From Epiperipatus broadwayi (Eukaryota; Onychophora; Udeonychophora; Euonychophora; Peripatidae), in contig JAQFVV010006341.1 of NCBI GenBank assembly GCA_028023455.1, positions 2,540,001 to 2,604,000 on the forward strand: a DNA stretch of 64,000 bases, read 5' to 3'. Numbering within the stretch: the stretch's first letter is position 1; each line of letters begins with the position of its first letter. Both the position numbers and the translations under genes were made by a program. The notes below the pieces were generated by a model. It was not told the DNA's origin. It saw only the letters and a program-made list of their open reading frames with translations, and made no database searches. Shown piece after piece: positions 12,436 to 26,697 of the stretch.

Positions 12436-14117
12436 TTAATATCTGATAATAAACTAACTAAAAATGATTTTAAATCGAATCATATGTATATGTTCAGGTT
12501 GCTAATACAGACAGTGAGCATTAACATTAAAATAATTATAAAAGAGTTAAGAATGAAGAAACCAAGTGTGTTTAGAAAATGTTTAATAATAATTTGTTTT
12601 GTTTGAATAAAATAATGATTATATTAATCACCTCTAGCCTTTAACAGAATTTATAATAATAATAATAAGAGTGGCAGTTCTTATTATATGCCAATAAATA
12701 TTACGCAATATTTGAAAGTCTATCTGTCTATGCTCCCAACAAGAAAATAAAGGTATTTATTAGTAAAGGAAATTATTACTCTAATTTGGTATGAAAGAAT
12801 GTGTTATTTATTTTCACATTCACAAATCCATTCATGAAGAGCAAGATACGTATTTTAGGGCATAACTTTAATCTTTATTGAAAAACTTATTTAATTAAAT
12901 ATAACTGAGAATTTGTTCGACTTTAATTGAAATCACTTTGTCACGAATTACGAGCATCAGAGCAGGCTTTACCGGAACAAAGAGGCAACGGTGCTGATGA
13001 ATTATGAGCTATAAAATGAAATTGAAGACGATAGCTAGTCGATAATCGAAGTCCTATGGTGGCTTGCGTCTGATAAGTCTTATGCCCTTTGACTAATATG
13101 AACAGGAGAGGAAGTGCTTTCTTCCTCGATAATTTAAAATAACAGAAATATGATCACCGACCAGCCTAACTGAGCGGAAGATTGCCCTGCGTCAGCAACG
13201 TTTGAAGATGATGACTTGATAATCATCGTTTGAATACTAAAACCCATATAGAATGCTCTACGTGATAACTTGATCAGATGAATTAAAGTCAAACGAGCTT
13301 TTAACTAACATTATTTTAAAGTATTTGTAAATCATATTAATTATGCCTCAATCATCGTGCCCTTCCTGAATATTAATAGAAAATAACAAAGCTGAATTAG
13401 AATATATTTATTTGATTCCTTTATCGGCCCTTTTGCAAAAACATTTTAAGATTATGTATGAATTAATATACATTGGTGAATACGAGAAAATAGCTGAGGC
13501 ATAGATTAGAAGCGGAGCTAATAATTTATTATTAGTCAATTATAAAAATAACAAACATTAATAATTTCTTTCGACTTGATGATTGATAGAACTGCATTAA
13601 TCTAGTTCTAATGGGCGAGAATTAACTATCAGAATTAAGTTTATATTACTTGTGTAAGACAAAGAAAACGAAGGATATCATTGAGTCGAAGGATTATTGG
13701 CATATAATTAAAAATAACAACATTAATAAATTTACTCAATAAATATACATAATAAAATAAATGAACCGCCACGTAAGAAAGGAAAGTTAAAGACTAGAGG
13801 TTGAGAGAATTACTATGAAAGTTAAAATAGCATAAATAAAAGGTTTTACACAGAGTATTATTACATTATAAATAAGAAGAGCTCTTAAAGGGAGTGTAAA
13901 GTAAAGTTCGGAACTGGCCAGAAAGTATAAGGTTCATTATAGAAATATATTACCCATTTCTTCCAGGCTGGGCTCCTTAGGTTACACGTCCGAGTTGGTG
14001 AAATGTAGGCACCATTTGATTGATTACTTGAAAAGTATTTTAATGAATTTTCACGATTTTAGCAGCATGATTGGTCCGGAAAAGATTCAGCAGCTTCATT
14101 GAAGATTTCAGGGGACT
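12436..14117. other. Intron sequence, nothing recognised
   Basis: Long non-coding stretch. From about 12.85 to 14.1 kb it is less AT-rich, resembling the first 2 kb of the window in texture. I could not assign it to a known element. Confidence 0.4.
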
Positions 14118-14345
14118 TCAGGAACAATAGCCAGATTCCTGACGTTTAACCCTTACCATGATAGGAACACTTTTTGAATTCATGATTTTGAACAGCACAT
14201 AATTTACTGGCACTTTTCTGCAACAAAGATGGCTTCTCCCTTCTCCAAACTTTTCCGAGCTATATATACTGTCCTCTGATGCCTTCAGGCTAGCGCTTCT
14301 TTCATTATCAATGTTTTTAGATTTGCTGGTTGTTTTTAGATACAT
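14118..14345 (-). other. Unassigned open segment with a TATA-like site (possible LTR or promoter remnant)
   Basis: A 75-codon frame is open on the minus strand (ending VRVKRQESGYCS) with no domain I recognise. On the same strand, TATATATA at 14261-14268 is followed by GCTCGG and a purine-rich leader, then by an ATG and an ATGGTAAGG that could be a splice donor. This is the arrangement of a core promoter or of an LTR. Nothing else confirms a gene here. Confidence 0.2.
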
Positions 14346-17300
14346 TCCTTCGATAAGGCTTTCAAACTCATTAACTTGAATTCATTTTCTAATTAGAAAA
14401 TGAATTCTTAAAATCAGAAAATGATTTTAATTAGGAAATCCTTATCTTTTTTTCTAATTAATAAAACTTTAACTGTTGTTTTTGGAAAGGGAAAATCTGA
14501 AAGCTTATCGAAAGAATGTAGCTTTTAATCAATAAAACTTTAGCAAATTATTTAAAAATAAAATCAAACATTCCCGACGCAATGAAACTTTCGAACAATT
14601 ATATATATTTAAATATTTACAAATATATACGCACAATCCACGCAGTTGTAATATATATATAAATTCATGAATAATTTTATCATGAATTTATTAATAGAAT
14701 TGATCATTTTAAATCTGAAAGAATTAATTTTAATACGCATTTATAAAATAAGTTTCCTTTATGGAAATTAGTGTGGATTGAACATATAAAGCCCCATTGT
14801 ATCGGAAATTTAAGGTTAGTACTAGGGTTTGAAGTGGGCTTATGGCTAGATGTCATGAAGCTAGGATCGAACTCAGATCTGACTGCTTCATTATCTGTAG
14901 TTTAATTGTAACATCTCTCATCTCATTAGTCTGGGACAAGTGTATCTTTACATGTAAGAATAGTTTGATGATGTATTTTGTTGAAACAGTATAGATTAAA
15001 TATCAAATGCAAGCTTGTACTTAGGATAGAATATATTTATAATTTTTTATTATAAAAAAACAACATTAAAAATAAAAAGTCTTGGGCTATTACAAAACTG
15101 GATATGATTAATATGGGGTGGAAGTTTGTGACTTGCAGAGATAGAAATCTGCACATCAGATTTTTTGAGAAAGTTAATCTTGTAACAGATATAATTAAAT
15201 GAATATTTGCAGAAATCTTTCACTTGTAATAAAACTGTTTAGGTCCGCCTGCCATATTGAATTTTTTAAAATACTGATCGGAGACACAATTTTCACAATA
15301 ACTTCAGTTTTAATTCTGTTAGAGTAAAAAATGACATTATTAGGAACTAGAAAAACTAAGGCAAACAATATGCATAAGATAAATAGTGATATCTATATAA
15401 AAAATAAGGAAAAAAAAATTTCACATCCAAAATAATTATTATTTTAATATTTGTTCATAATTTGGAAATTAACATTAACTAAAATTCAAATTACATCTTC
15501 AGTGATAATTTCTTTATATTCATCACAAAATTATCTTTCTAAACATGTCTTACCTGAGATAATCCATAGCTTCACAATCGCCAAAAGAAGTCGGATATGA
15601 ATTCTTCATTTTTATCTTGTACCCCAAAAGTTCCAAATGTCAAAGGCATCTATAAAAAAAAAGATTCATCCTAATAAAAGATACAAAAGAAATCATCATA
15701 GCAATTAGCTTCTTGTCTATCTAAAACTAGAAATTGTAGGCTACTGTCTATATCACTGATAAAATGAGTTTCATCTCTTCATTTTATATTTTTTGTGTAC
15801 ATCAGTGATGTTTATATTCTTTATGGACACCAGTGATGTTTATTTTCTTTATGCACACAAGTAATGCTATCTTGTTATATTTATTATATCACATAAATAT
15901 GATTTATTTGCATATAGTCCATTTGTTAGCTATAGACTTGAAAATAATGTGATGAAATATATAGCAAAACCAGAGTGACTCCAAAGCATGAGTATCAAGA
16001 CATAAACAAGAATCAGAATTTGATTATTTGCCTGCATATGCAATCTTTCTATACATTTGATTATTAGTTTTATAATTCATTACTTGTAAACACAAACATA
16101 TATAAACATAATTATAAATAATAAATTATTAAACTTTTTGAAAATCATTATTTTTATAAAATAAGTGGATTAGAACTTTAGAAAATTATGGTAGATATGA
16201 ATTCATAAATAAATATATAATTTATATTAACACACACTAACTACAAACTAAAATTATTTAAAAAATTAAAATTTTATGCATACGATTCTTTACGTTGAAG
16301 CTCCATTTTAGGCCTTGTTTGTGAATAACATCCGAGAAATGTTGACTTGCAGCCCGTTAAATCTTTTCTGTCTTTTATCGCTTCGTGATAATTATAAAAT
16401 TTATCAAAAAAAAAAAAATTAAATACCTTCCTTGATTAAAACTGCTGCCAAAAATCCAAATTTCAACGGATATTTTTGAAATAGACATCTTTGGAATCAC
16501 ATGACAGAGAGCTATCAAATGCCTGTATTTTGTTTGACGTCATGCTTATACTTTTTACATCAGTAAAGAAAAAAAACCATGTCAGCCGACGCTCAGCTAA
16601 CCCGTTCAAAGAGCCCAATAAATTATGAAAAATATATGAAAATTATAAGATTTCATAAAATAAAAATTGAAAAAGTATGGAAATTTATCTCGAAATTGTT
16701 TGATGAAACATTAAATGATATTGGGCAGGATATCAAAACAAATTACCAATTTTGACACTTGATCATACGATAAAATGTAAATGATTTTGACTATAGTGTG
16801 AGTGTTATATATAATTCATTGTCTCCTACTTTTATTGCAAAATGATAACATTGACATTTTCTTAGTAACTTACAATTAAAATTTTGTCTTTATAGAGATT
16901 TATATGTGTTTGTTTCTACTTATTTTATTAGCTTAATACAATATTGGTTTGATTTCTTTTTTAGTTGTATAGGCAGTTTCTTATTTACTTAAATCCAGTA
17001 TTTTTAAATATGGCATAGAATTAAAAAAAAAAAACATTGACTACTTTCCATTATACTGTACTTTTATAATATAAAAATTTTATAACTATAAAACTTGTTT
17101 TTATAGTTACAATATGTATTTAAATTATACAATTAAAATATTCACTATTTTTCAAGAAATGGAAAAAATAAACAATATAAGAATATAGGAAAAAATAGTA
17201 CTTGGAATCTTTCAAAAATTATAAATAACAATTGGAATGATTATATCCTGAAATTCAGATTTCACACTTATTTAAAGCGTGTTGTATATGTAAATAATTT

Positions 17301-20273
17301 CAATGTCATATTAATTATTGTATGTATAATATAGAATTAATAAAATATATATGATTTGATACGTATAGATCTTTTATACTGTAACCATATGTTTTGGCTC
17401 AAAGATAGTAGGTTTTATCCAGTGGATAAATGTGTAAAATTTTAAATTTTAATTGGTAATAATTGGTTAAGATATTAAACATCAATATGTAGAGACTAGT
17501 TATAGAGTGAAATGCTTGTGGATTATAATTTTCCCACTAAGCAATAGCTCACATTAAAAAGTGATGATGATCTTGACTGTTTGTGAGACACTGGAAAGTC
17601 TGATAGAGTGGAAATAAATCCCATAAACATTTTATCGCATTGTTCCAGTGGCAGCTAATTCAAATGTTGTTTTAATAGTATTAAAATATTATTAGGAAGC
17701 ATAAAAATATTTAACACTTTATTTTATTGGTATTGTTAAACAATAAATTAAAAACATACAATAAAATCAATTTATAAGTCTTTTAAATTTTTTATAAACA
17801 ATTTTTAAATATACTATATTTTAATGTAAATTGGAATGCATCAGTCTAGATGATTCTCACTAGAGGGATCAAACAATTTATTCACATTTTACAGTGATTG
17901 ACTCATTCAGAACCAATCCTGCCATGTAATATATAATATAAAAAGTTTGTAGGGGGAGAGGGACTACTCTAAGAAATGTAAATGGAACAAGACTACAACT
18001 CCACTTCTGAAGTAAAATAGAAGAAATAAGCTAGAAAATAATAATTTTTTTTTAATTAATTGGGACAAAATTTCATAGATAGATGGATTTGAATAGCATG
18101 GAGTAAACTCACTAACCCTGTGAAATCTCTACACTACTTTTCATCGATCTGAGATTCTTAACTTTGCCTACTGAGGGAAACACTGGAAGGACCGCTATTT
18201 CAATAAGTATTTGCCAAAACATGTACTATTTGGAACGAAAAATAATACCAGAAAATGTAAGCATTTATTTTTGTTTTCTTTATTTTAATCAATTATCAGA
18301 ACTAATCATAACACAAAAGTTATTTAGACTGAAGAGAAAAAAAAAAAAAATTAAAGTATTTTAATTTTCGCGCGGCCATTAATTCAGCATTAGGCAGAAA
18401 ATCTGTTTGTGTATAAATTAATATTTCAAGAAAATATTCTAAATCATTTGAAGAAAAGTTTCAAGAAATAATGAAGAAATTAAAATTTCACTTTAAATCA
18501 TATAAAGTAATTAGTTTGAAAAGAAAAGTGCATAAAATATTTCTTATTCCATTGGGAAGAGATATCGTTTGCTCTGATATTCCCCGGGAATCAGTCACGT
18601 ATATATATTATTAATAATTGCTTACTATTAAATCAATTCTGCTTAACATTCTTAAATATGAAATAAATTGCCAATAATAGTGAATAAAGAAATATTGATT
18701 TTTTTTTTTTTGATTATACAACATATAAAGTAATAATATTTTAAGTGTTTAAAATTACCCAGATTATTTAAGATTGTGACAATTACTGTGGACGGGAAAA
18801 ACAAAGTAAACAAAATTCATAAATGATTTAAAAGTTTATTTTCAAAGATCGTAATAAACTGATTATAATTGTGCTACATTTGGAAAAATATATGTTACAT
18901 ATTAATTAAAATCGCCTAGAAGATCGTATTTATAATTAAATAGATTCTTCTCAGTATAACTTAAAACATCCTAATTTGCTGATAAAAGGGAAGTGAAAGA
19001 AGTATTTATTTATTTTATCGTTAGTGAATAACTTGCAACATGATAATATTTTTAAACAGTTTTAAAATCACCCAGATTATTTAAGAGTATAACAGATCTT
19101 CGCGCAGATGAAAAAAAAAAGGAAGAAAAACAAAAATAGACAAATCAATAGATATTAATTAAATCTATTTTAAGTGATTTATTCTCGAAAATGTTTTAAT
19201 ATTGCTTCAGTATGCTTACATTAGTACACAATCCGATAAAGGATTTCTATTGCCATTGGAGAACTGTTTGAATTTTGTCTGAAGATGTTAATATTGAACC
19301 GGATAACCAAAATATATATATTACTCAGGAATGTTTGCTTATCATATCCGTTTTCATATTGTTTTACTTATAAGAACGAATCAAACTTCGATAAAGTCTA
19401 ATGGTAGAAAATGTAATGTTTATTTAGTTTGTTAATTGCTATATATAATATTGTAATACGTTTTTGTTTTTTTTATGTGTTATTCAGACATTAGTTGTTG
19501 TTTTTTTATATATATATCAGGGTATAGAATATACTAGGTAATGATGTAGCTGTGTATAAAGTTATATACATTTATTATCCATATTTATATTATTTTCCCA
19601 ATGAAGGGAAAGCATAATGTTAAATATTGTTTGTTTGGTGAGAAAGAGAAATGTTTATCTCTTTCACTGCTAAAACAGATGTTAATATTATATTGAGGAG
19701 AGGAACAAATAGACCCAAACTGGTCAAAATTATACACATAATGATACCATTGTTCTATTATATAAAATAATTTAATAAGCATTTTTTTTTTTATTATTGC
19801 TTAATTTCGCTTATGAACGAGAATGTGCACTTTAAATACAAAATGTAGTTTAATCCTCCTTGTTTATGTGTACATGGCTTGCTATAATAAAAGGTATAAT
19901 TATTATTTTGAAATAATTAATGGCTATTTTACTGATATTGGTGGTTTGTTTATAAAACATTAACAGTTTCTGCAATGTGCAATGGAATATTTATGTTTCC
20001 ACTTAGATTATTAGTGTTGTTTTACCTTGCTATTGTATTGATCAGAATTTGTGATAGATTTTAGGATGAGTTTGGGCTACATATAAGAGCCTTAGATATA
20101 ATAATAATTAATATTGTACATGGGATGATGAAAAATTCCCCATTGTTGATTAATATGAGAGGATGATATTGTTGGGGCTGATTAAGAGTTAGTGCTTAGA
20201 GCATAGTTAAGCCTAAAAAAGGATGATCCCATGGTCTGAATTCTGTTTTCCAGTGAAGAGGCACTGCCCACAC

Positions 20274-20311
20274 TTTTATACCTATGAAAAGGTTTTATAC
20301 CTATGAAAAGG
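20274..20311. repeat. Perfect 19-bp tandem duplication
   Basis: TTTTATACCTATGAAAAGG occurs twice head to tail with no mismatch, so it is recent or under slippage. Confidence 0.9.
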
Positions 20312-22039
20312 TATCAGAATTGGCCATATTCTTATACAACTATTATGTTGTTTTTTGATATGCAACTATCATGTTTTGTAGAGCCTCCTTTATTTAGATC
20401 CCTCAAGAAGTTATATAGTTAATATTCCACCGTGTATGATAAAGTGTAGTGTTGTTTTTTTTTTTTAAATTGAATAGCAAGGATAAGATAAAAATCAGAT
20501 TATGGGACATTGATATAGATAGTGTTGTCTAATTGAAATAGTGTCTTTCTGATGTTGTGTAATCTTCATCAGTTTATAAACAGACCAACCAAAACTTACT
20601 AGTGTTTGTAGAACTTCTACATAAAAGAGCAAGGTGTGTACATGGACAATGTGGATTGGTTTTCAACAAGTAGGTATTTACTGATGAATTAGTAAGATCA
20701 GTCAATTAATAAATGGTTAAGTTGTAGACATAGTGAATGTTTTTGGTGTCATATATGCATTTAACTGATGATGTTTGCCCCACATCAATGCAATGAATTT
20801 TTTGTTATATAGTAAATTATAATAAATTATTACTTGTATTGGAATATGATAATTGCCCTTATCATGTTCTAATAACTCAAACAGCTACAGTTTGATATAA
20901 TAAATTGTAATTTAGAGGTTTTTTTTTTTTATATTTCAAAGTTGCGTATATCCAAAGGATATTAATACATTTTGTTTGCAATTTCAATGTTAAGATAGTG
21001 CAAATAAGTTTAACTATCTTAGTCTTCCTGATAGAATAATAAAGAAACATATCCAAAATGTTTGTCATATTAGTTGATCATTACTTACCACATCATTAAT
21101 TTCCATCCCTAATTTTGGAATGGATTTATCTTGTTTCGTGTAATGCGTCTGAAAGAGACTTGTACATAATGTAAATAAATATTGTGCTAAAAATTTATTT
21201 AGTTGTCAGTATTCTTATTGCTAATCAACACACACCACACATTATATTATTGTTATTGCTATCGACATATCCTGTGAGTATAGGGAAATTGTCATCAATC
21301 AATATTGTAAAAGTCACTATATGTAGGTATATCAGAATAATTGTGTTAAGCCCTATAATTTATGAGTATATCTAGGGCATCATCACTTAATAATTAAACA
21401 TAATAACCTAAAGAATATTAGTTTAAGTGATATACTAAAAGATTAAAAACCTAATATTGGTTTGATCAGTTCATTTGAATCCACAGATCTATCATTCACT
21501 GGTCTTGGACACCTTGTTTCTAATTAATGGAGAAAGAAAGTTGGAAAGCTATTACGTTTAGCTATTGAAAAATTACTCTTACTTATTGGAACTTAAAGTT
21601 TAGCATAGTTAGGGAATTTATAGAATTTATTTAAAATTATTGAATATGGTTTAGTAATTCAATTCAGTATTAAGAACTATTTGGTGTATGTTATGCTTGG
21701 GTAGTGGTAAAATCCCTCTCACTGACCCAAGTGTATCTTGTATATCACCCTTTAAGCTATGTGAACCCTGAGAAGGATAAATTATATCAATTTGTGATAG
21801 GATTGGAATTTATGGTAAATTTGTATCCAGTTAATTATTGTAATTAGAATGGAATTGTGTTACATTCACCATGAGATATAAGGTCAACCAAACTTTAAAG
21901 TATCTATTACTTCTTTTGTCTGAAATGTATAGTTGGTTTTGACTTTATGGTGAATATTTTGGTCTTAGTAAGCTTAGAATCTGTATTTTATTTAACTCTC
22001 TTATTATCATTTAATTCAATATCAAATTTAGAGTTCTGT

Positions 22040-22330
22040 ACATCATCTTTCATCATCATCATTCCTCTCCTCTGTCATTTCAATCTTTCTTTATTTTCTT
22101 TTTTCATCCTAATTCATTATCCAAATTCACTCATCATTCATTAGCTCTTATTCCATTCTCATCTCAATCATCCATTAACTCTTACACATCTTCATTCTCA
22201 GACTCATTTTATTTTATTATTTAATTATTACTTATTTTCATCATTCATTTAATCATTTACATTATTGCCTAATTTATACTTCTAATTTCATATTCATTCC
22301 ATCGATCTAATTATTATTTATTTATTAGTT
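22040..22330. repeat. Degenerate TCAT-rich low-complexity stretch
   Basis: Strongly pyrimidine-biased on the plus strand, with many TCATCA, TTCATT and ATTCA units; an old microsatellite. Confidence 0.6.
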
Positions 22331-23621
22331 TGACAAATATGAAGTTTATTTTATAATTTTTTGTTTGTTTGCTTGTTTGTGGATTTTGAGGCTAGCTTGA
22401 CCAGAAATTATTAATCCACCTTGTGATCTTCTCTAAGATTATAGTTTCATGCGAGCTTTAGTTTATCATTTATTTTAGGCATATATTCTAGATTAAAGGT
22501 TACAGAGAAAGATATGGTTTCCAAATGTATAAATTGGACTAGATTAGCAGTAAGACTACAGGGAAGATTATAGCGCCTAAAATGTGCGGTATGATTCAGT
22601 TACGAGTACAGCAATCTAGAAGATGGTTACAATTGGGATTATGCCACGTAACGTGGTGGCTTGATTGATTGATTAGGTATGATGTAGGATATATGGGATT
22701 ATGGCACCCAGAAATGTGAAGGACTAATTGTCCAATGATCAGAGGAGGTTACAATATATATTGTAACAATGTTGATAATTTTACAAATAATAAAACTTAA
22801 ATGAAAAGATCCTTACAATCATGATTTTATATTAAATAAATTTTTGATTAACATTATTTTGTCAAAACTATTCCAACGTATGATTTTTTTTTTTTTGGAA
22901 TTGTAATACTTGTATTATGCCCCTATGTTATGCAATATGGCTATTCCTTGAAGGCTTTACTTTTGTCAGTGATTCATAAAATTTAACAAAGTTCATTACT
23001 TTTTTATTTAATAAAACTTATATTGTATTGCAACATACAAAATAACAACAATAGGTGTAAAATATAATAAACCACAGTAACAGATGAAAGTGAAGTATAT
23101 TGAATATCTGCACTTGCAATGAAAGAATCTTCATAATTATTTTTGATGAAACATTATTCTTGACAACAGTGTTTCCAAATGTTCACTTAGTTCAAAGAAA
23201 AGAGTAATTTCACTGAAAAATAAAATAACTATTGAAGTGGGAAAATATTATTTCTATGACATTGGTTATGGGACTGAAAGGATCAAATGAAAGATGCAGG
23301 AACGAAATACAAAAAGGAATGATGCAAGTTATATATGTAGAACCTATACAAAGCATTTTAAATGCATTATGCTTTTAAAAGTAGAATAGAAATGCTGCTT
23401 AAAGATACGAAAAAGGAAGAAAAAGTATTTTTTATTAATAGCAAGCTCTCTTTAATTTTAATACCCAAATTCATTTTATTTTATTTTTCTACTATTTGCT
23501 ATTTAAAAAAGGAAACTATATTATTCAAAACTTGTATAATAATTTAATTTTACTGTATAATTATTTATTTTTTTTGTACAATATTGGTGTTTTAAATTCC
23601 CTATGTTTTATATATTGTAAC

Positions 23622-23653
23622 GGGATGGGTGGTGGGGAAAGACGGGATGGGGG
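23622..23653 (+). other. G-quadruplex-capable motif
   Basis: GGGATGGGTGGTGGGG is followed closely by GGG and GGGGG, giving at least four G runs in about 32 bases within very AT-rich surroundings. It is on the sense strand of the ZXD intron. Confidence 0.45.
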
Positions 23654-26057
23654 TGATAGGAAATGGACAGAAAAAATGTTTGAACTGAGGTAATGGAAAA
23701 ATCATCAACCCCAAGTACAAAATATAAATGCAAATAATTTACAAATTATTTACATAAGTAATATTGAAAGATATAAGAGTATGAGATCAAGAATCTCTGA
23801 GATCATTGAGAGATCAAAAGAGCAACTAAAATCCACCAGCATTATAATTAAAAAAAATAAGTACAAGTAAATACTCTAGAGAAATAACCATCCATCATCA
23901 TCATTGATGGGAATAAAATAAATCAGTACAATATATCAACAGTCAAACTTGTGACTGGATTGAAATGGGTCTTCTGTAGACCAGGCTAACTATTGAGCCT
24001 TTGCCACCTTGGGCAATTATTTAAACATTAATTTGGAGGCTCAACCTCAATGCTAATCCATTAGAATACATAAGCAGAAAATCTAAACAATAATGCTGGG
24101 ACATTAAAACATGCTGATCATCATCAATGCTCAGGCCACTTGTACTGGCCAACTATAAACTTAACTCCTAATAAGGCTAAACTAAAATAAAAGATAATAC
24201 ATGGGCTATAAAGAGTATCCTTTTTTGCGCCAATCAGGATGATGATTGATCATCGCTGGATGCCCCAAAAGCACTAAATACACATCCCCATTTATATATT
24301 CATCCCATGCATGAATCTAGCTCAGAGAACATAAGCTCTATTACTGTATGTGACTGAGAGATGATGGAAACAATTTTTAACAATTAAATAAGTTTATTAA
24401 TAACAAAAAATGGCATTTAAGGTCTGATTTTGAATAATATACAATATTATATACCCAATTAAAGTTATATTGATTTACAATATTTCTTAATATACAATTA
24501 ATATATTTCAATTGATATAAAATAATTATTAAAAAATGATTATATTTTACATATATGCCTTTATAATAAAATTATATTTTTCTAATTCCATTTCGAAAAC
24601 AGAGAAAATTTCACATATACGTATGCATAAATGACATATAGATATATTTATCAGTTTATAAGTTCCCCCCTTTTTTTTTCTTAAAAAAAAAGTATAGTCA
24701 ATTTTTGACAGGTATTTGTTGATTAATTATCAGCATTTTTAGACCAATTTAAAAGATTTGCTTTTTCCATTTTAATTCAAACAAAATTATGCTTGCATTT
24801 AAGTTATATATTCTTCTTTTAATGTCATTTTTTTTTAAGGAATTACCAAAACAATTTCTTCAAAAATATATATCAAATCGTCTTTCTTTTAGACATTTGA
24901 CTCAAGCCAATTATTTACTTCTCTGTTTTAACTCTAAGTCATTAATTTATAATTTTAAAAGTCATTTTAAGGAATAGTAAAATAAAATAACTCACTGTAG
25001 ATACACACGTGTTTATCTGTGGTTCCCTGCATTTCTAGATAAATAGCATATGTATAACTACTTCTTTATTCAGCTGGTCTCTTGGGCAAGCTGTTTTTTG
25101 ATCATTCCAGAAAATTGTCATCATCAGGTAAAAGTACATAATTCAGATATGGTTGGCTTTCTCCCTTCTGCAGTTGGTTCTATTTAGACTTGGATTGGTA
25201 AGCTTGAGGTCAGCAAGCTGTTTTCCAGAACACTTTTAAGGCTATGAAATACAAAGAATCTTGACCCTTTTCCTCCATGTGAATTGAAACTCCACCAGTG
25301 AACTGTAGAGCAGTCACTTGCTAGCATTTTTATATCCTCATGGCAGTTCTCTTGATAATTATTCTAGCCATCCTTGCAGCTAGCTTTACTATAGCCATTT
25401 TCTGCTACAGTTACTAACTCTTCACAAAATATTTTAGCCAGCTTTACGGCTAGCTCTTTTGCTAACTCTTACAAAACTGCAAGCCAAACTTTGCAGTTGG
25501 CCACTGCTTAAAATATTACAACCAGACTCCTCTGATCAACTCTTACAAAACTGCCAGCAAAAACTGTTCTCTTCAAAAATCACTATCTAGACTGACTGAT
25601 ATTTTTTTATCAGTCTTTTTATAAAATCGTCGTCTGAGATGATAACAGCACCTTGATTGAAAACAGTGTTTTTATTTTTAGCTCTCTAATCCCTTTGAAA
25701 ACAAGCTTGAAATTTTTATTGAAGTGTGATATCGATGTTTTCACTTAGGGGATTTCTAATAGATAGAGATTTTGTTCAATTAATTAAAATTTCAAAAATA
25801 CAATACTTGTTTTTAAATCTCAAAATCAGAATAATAATAATAATAATAATACAATATTTATATTTATTCAGACCTTTTAAAGGTTTAATTTATACAACAA
25901 TGTTTTAAATCAAAGTTATTATTTATTTATTTCAATGAATGTAGAAAATATCTACTATAATTTTTGTCTGTGTGCTATGTAATCAACTGGTTACAATATA
26001 TATATTTAAAAAATAATATAGGCTTTATAAAACATTTTGAGTGTGGTCATTCAAAGA

Positions 26058-26282
26058 TGTGCTTTGATATTTGTCTAAAGATTTGTGATGATGGGATATT
26101 AGATGTGATAATATGTTGGACTATTTCCATCATCTATCAGTGAATGTATAGAAAATTTTAAACTTTTTAAATACAAACAGCTTGTTAGTAATATCACACA
26201 AGTATTTATATATTATTATACATTCACCATTTACTAATAGATGATGGAAATAATCCAACATATTATCATGTGTGCTTTGATA
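26058..26282. mobile_element. Small foldback element flanked by 12-bp direct repeats
   Basis: TGTGCTTTGATA occurs at 26058-26069 and again, perfectly, at 26271-26282. Between them are inverted arms of about 48-55 bp (26103-26150 and 26217-26271) around a loop of about 66 bp. The layout fits a foldback insertion with a target duplication. It has no coding capacity. Confidence 0.55.
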
Positions 26283-26697
26283 CTTTATAGCAATAAAAAT
26301 TAACATTTTTTAAAAATTTAATTATAAATCAGATATCTTAAAACAGTTATGGAATAATTCTTAATGTAATTTAGGAATTCTCCTTATATCGTAAAATCAT
26401 TTTGTTTTGTTTTTATGACATTAAGAAAATATAACTGATCTTATTTCCCAAAAGAATCGACTTTTCTATAGTAAACTAGTGACAAAAATTTACTTTAACA
26501 GTAACTCAACTTTTATAGATGATTTATTTACATTTTTGTTTAATTTTCCTCTTATCTGCATTTTTATGTCTCGTATCTGATCAGCCAGGGCATTGGTGTT
26601 TCAAGTTTTGAATCAAATCTTGTATATTATCATTATTTAATCAAACACTATTTTTTTAAAATGAAAAAAATTAAATCAGAGCTTTGAAATTTTGGTA

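Larger units (their letters stand above)
14346..26697 (+). other. Large ZXD intron: repeats, no exon recognised
   Basis: This is the bulk of the 18 kb intron between 9695 and 27858. It includes: a 29-bp-period degenerate triplicate around 15794-15860 (CAGTGATGTTTAT units); a possible B box on the minus strand near 14870; a perfect 2x19 bp tandem duplication at 20274-20311; a TCAT-rich pyrimidine stretch at 22040-22330; a G4-like cluster at 23622-23653; a less AT-rich segment with imperfect internal repeats (TAACTCTTACAAAACTGC and CAAGCTGTTTT units) at about 25010-25640; and the foldback at 26058-26282. The short ORFs here are low-complexity and show no domains. Confidence 0.55.

Noticed and set aside
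20530-20585. Minus-strand CTGATGA ... GAAA, possible hammerhead
   Set aside because: Stem II is only three pairs with a mismatch next to the core, and no stem III or stem I partners are found.
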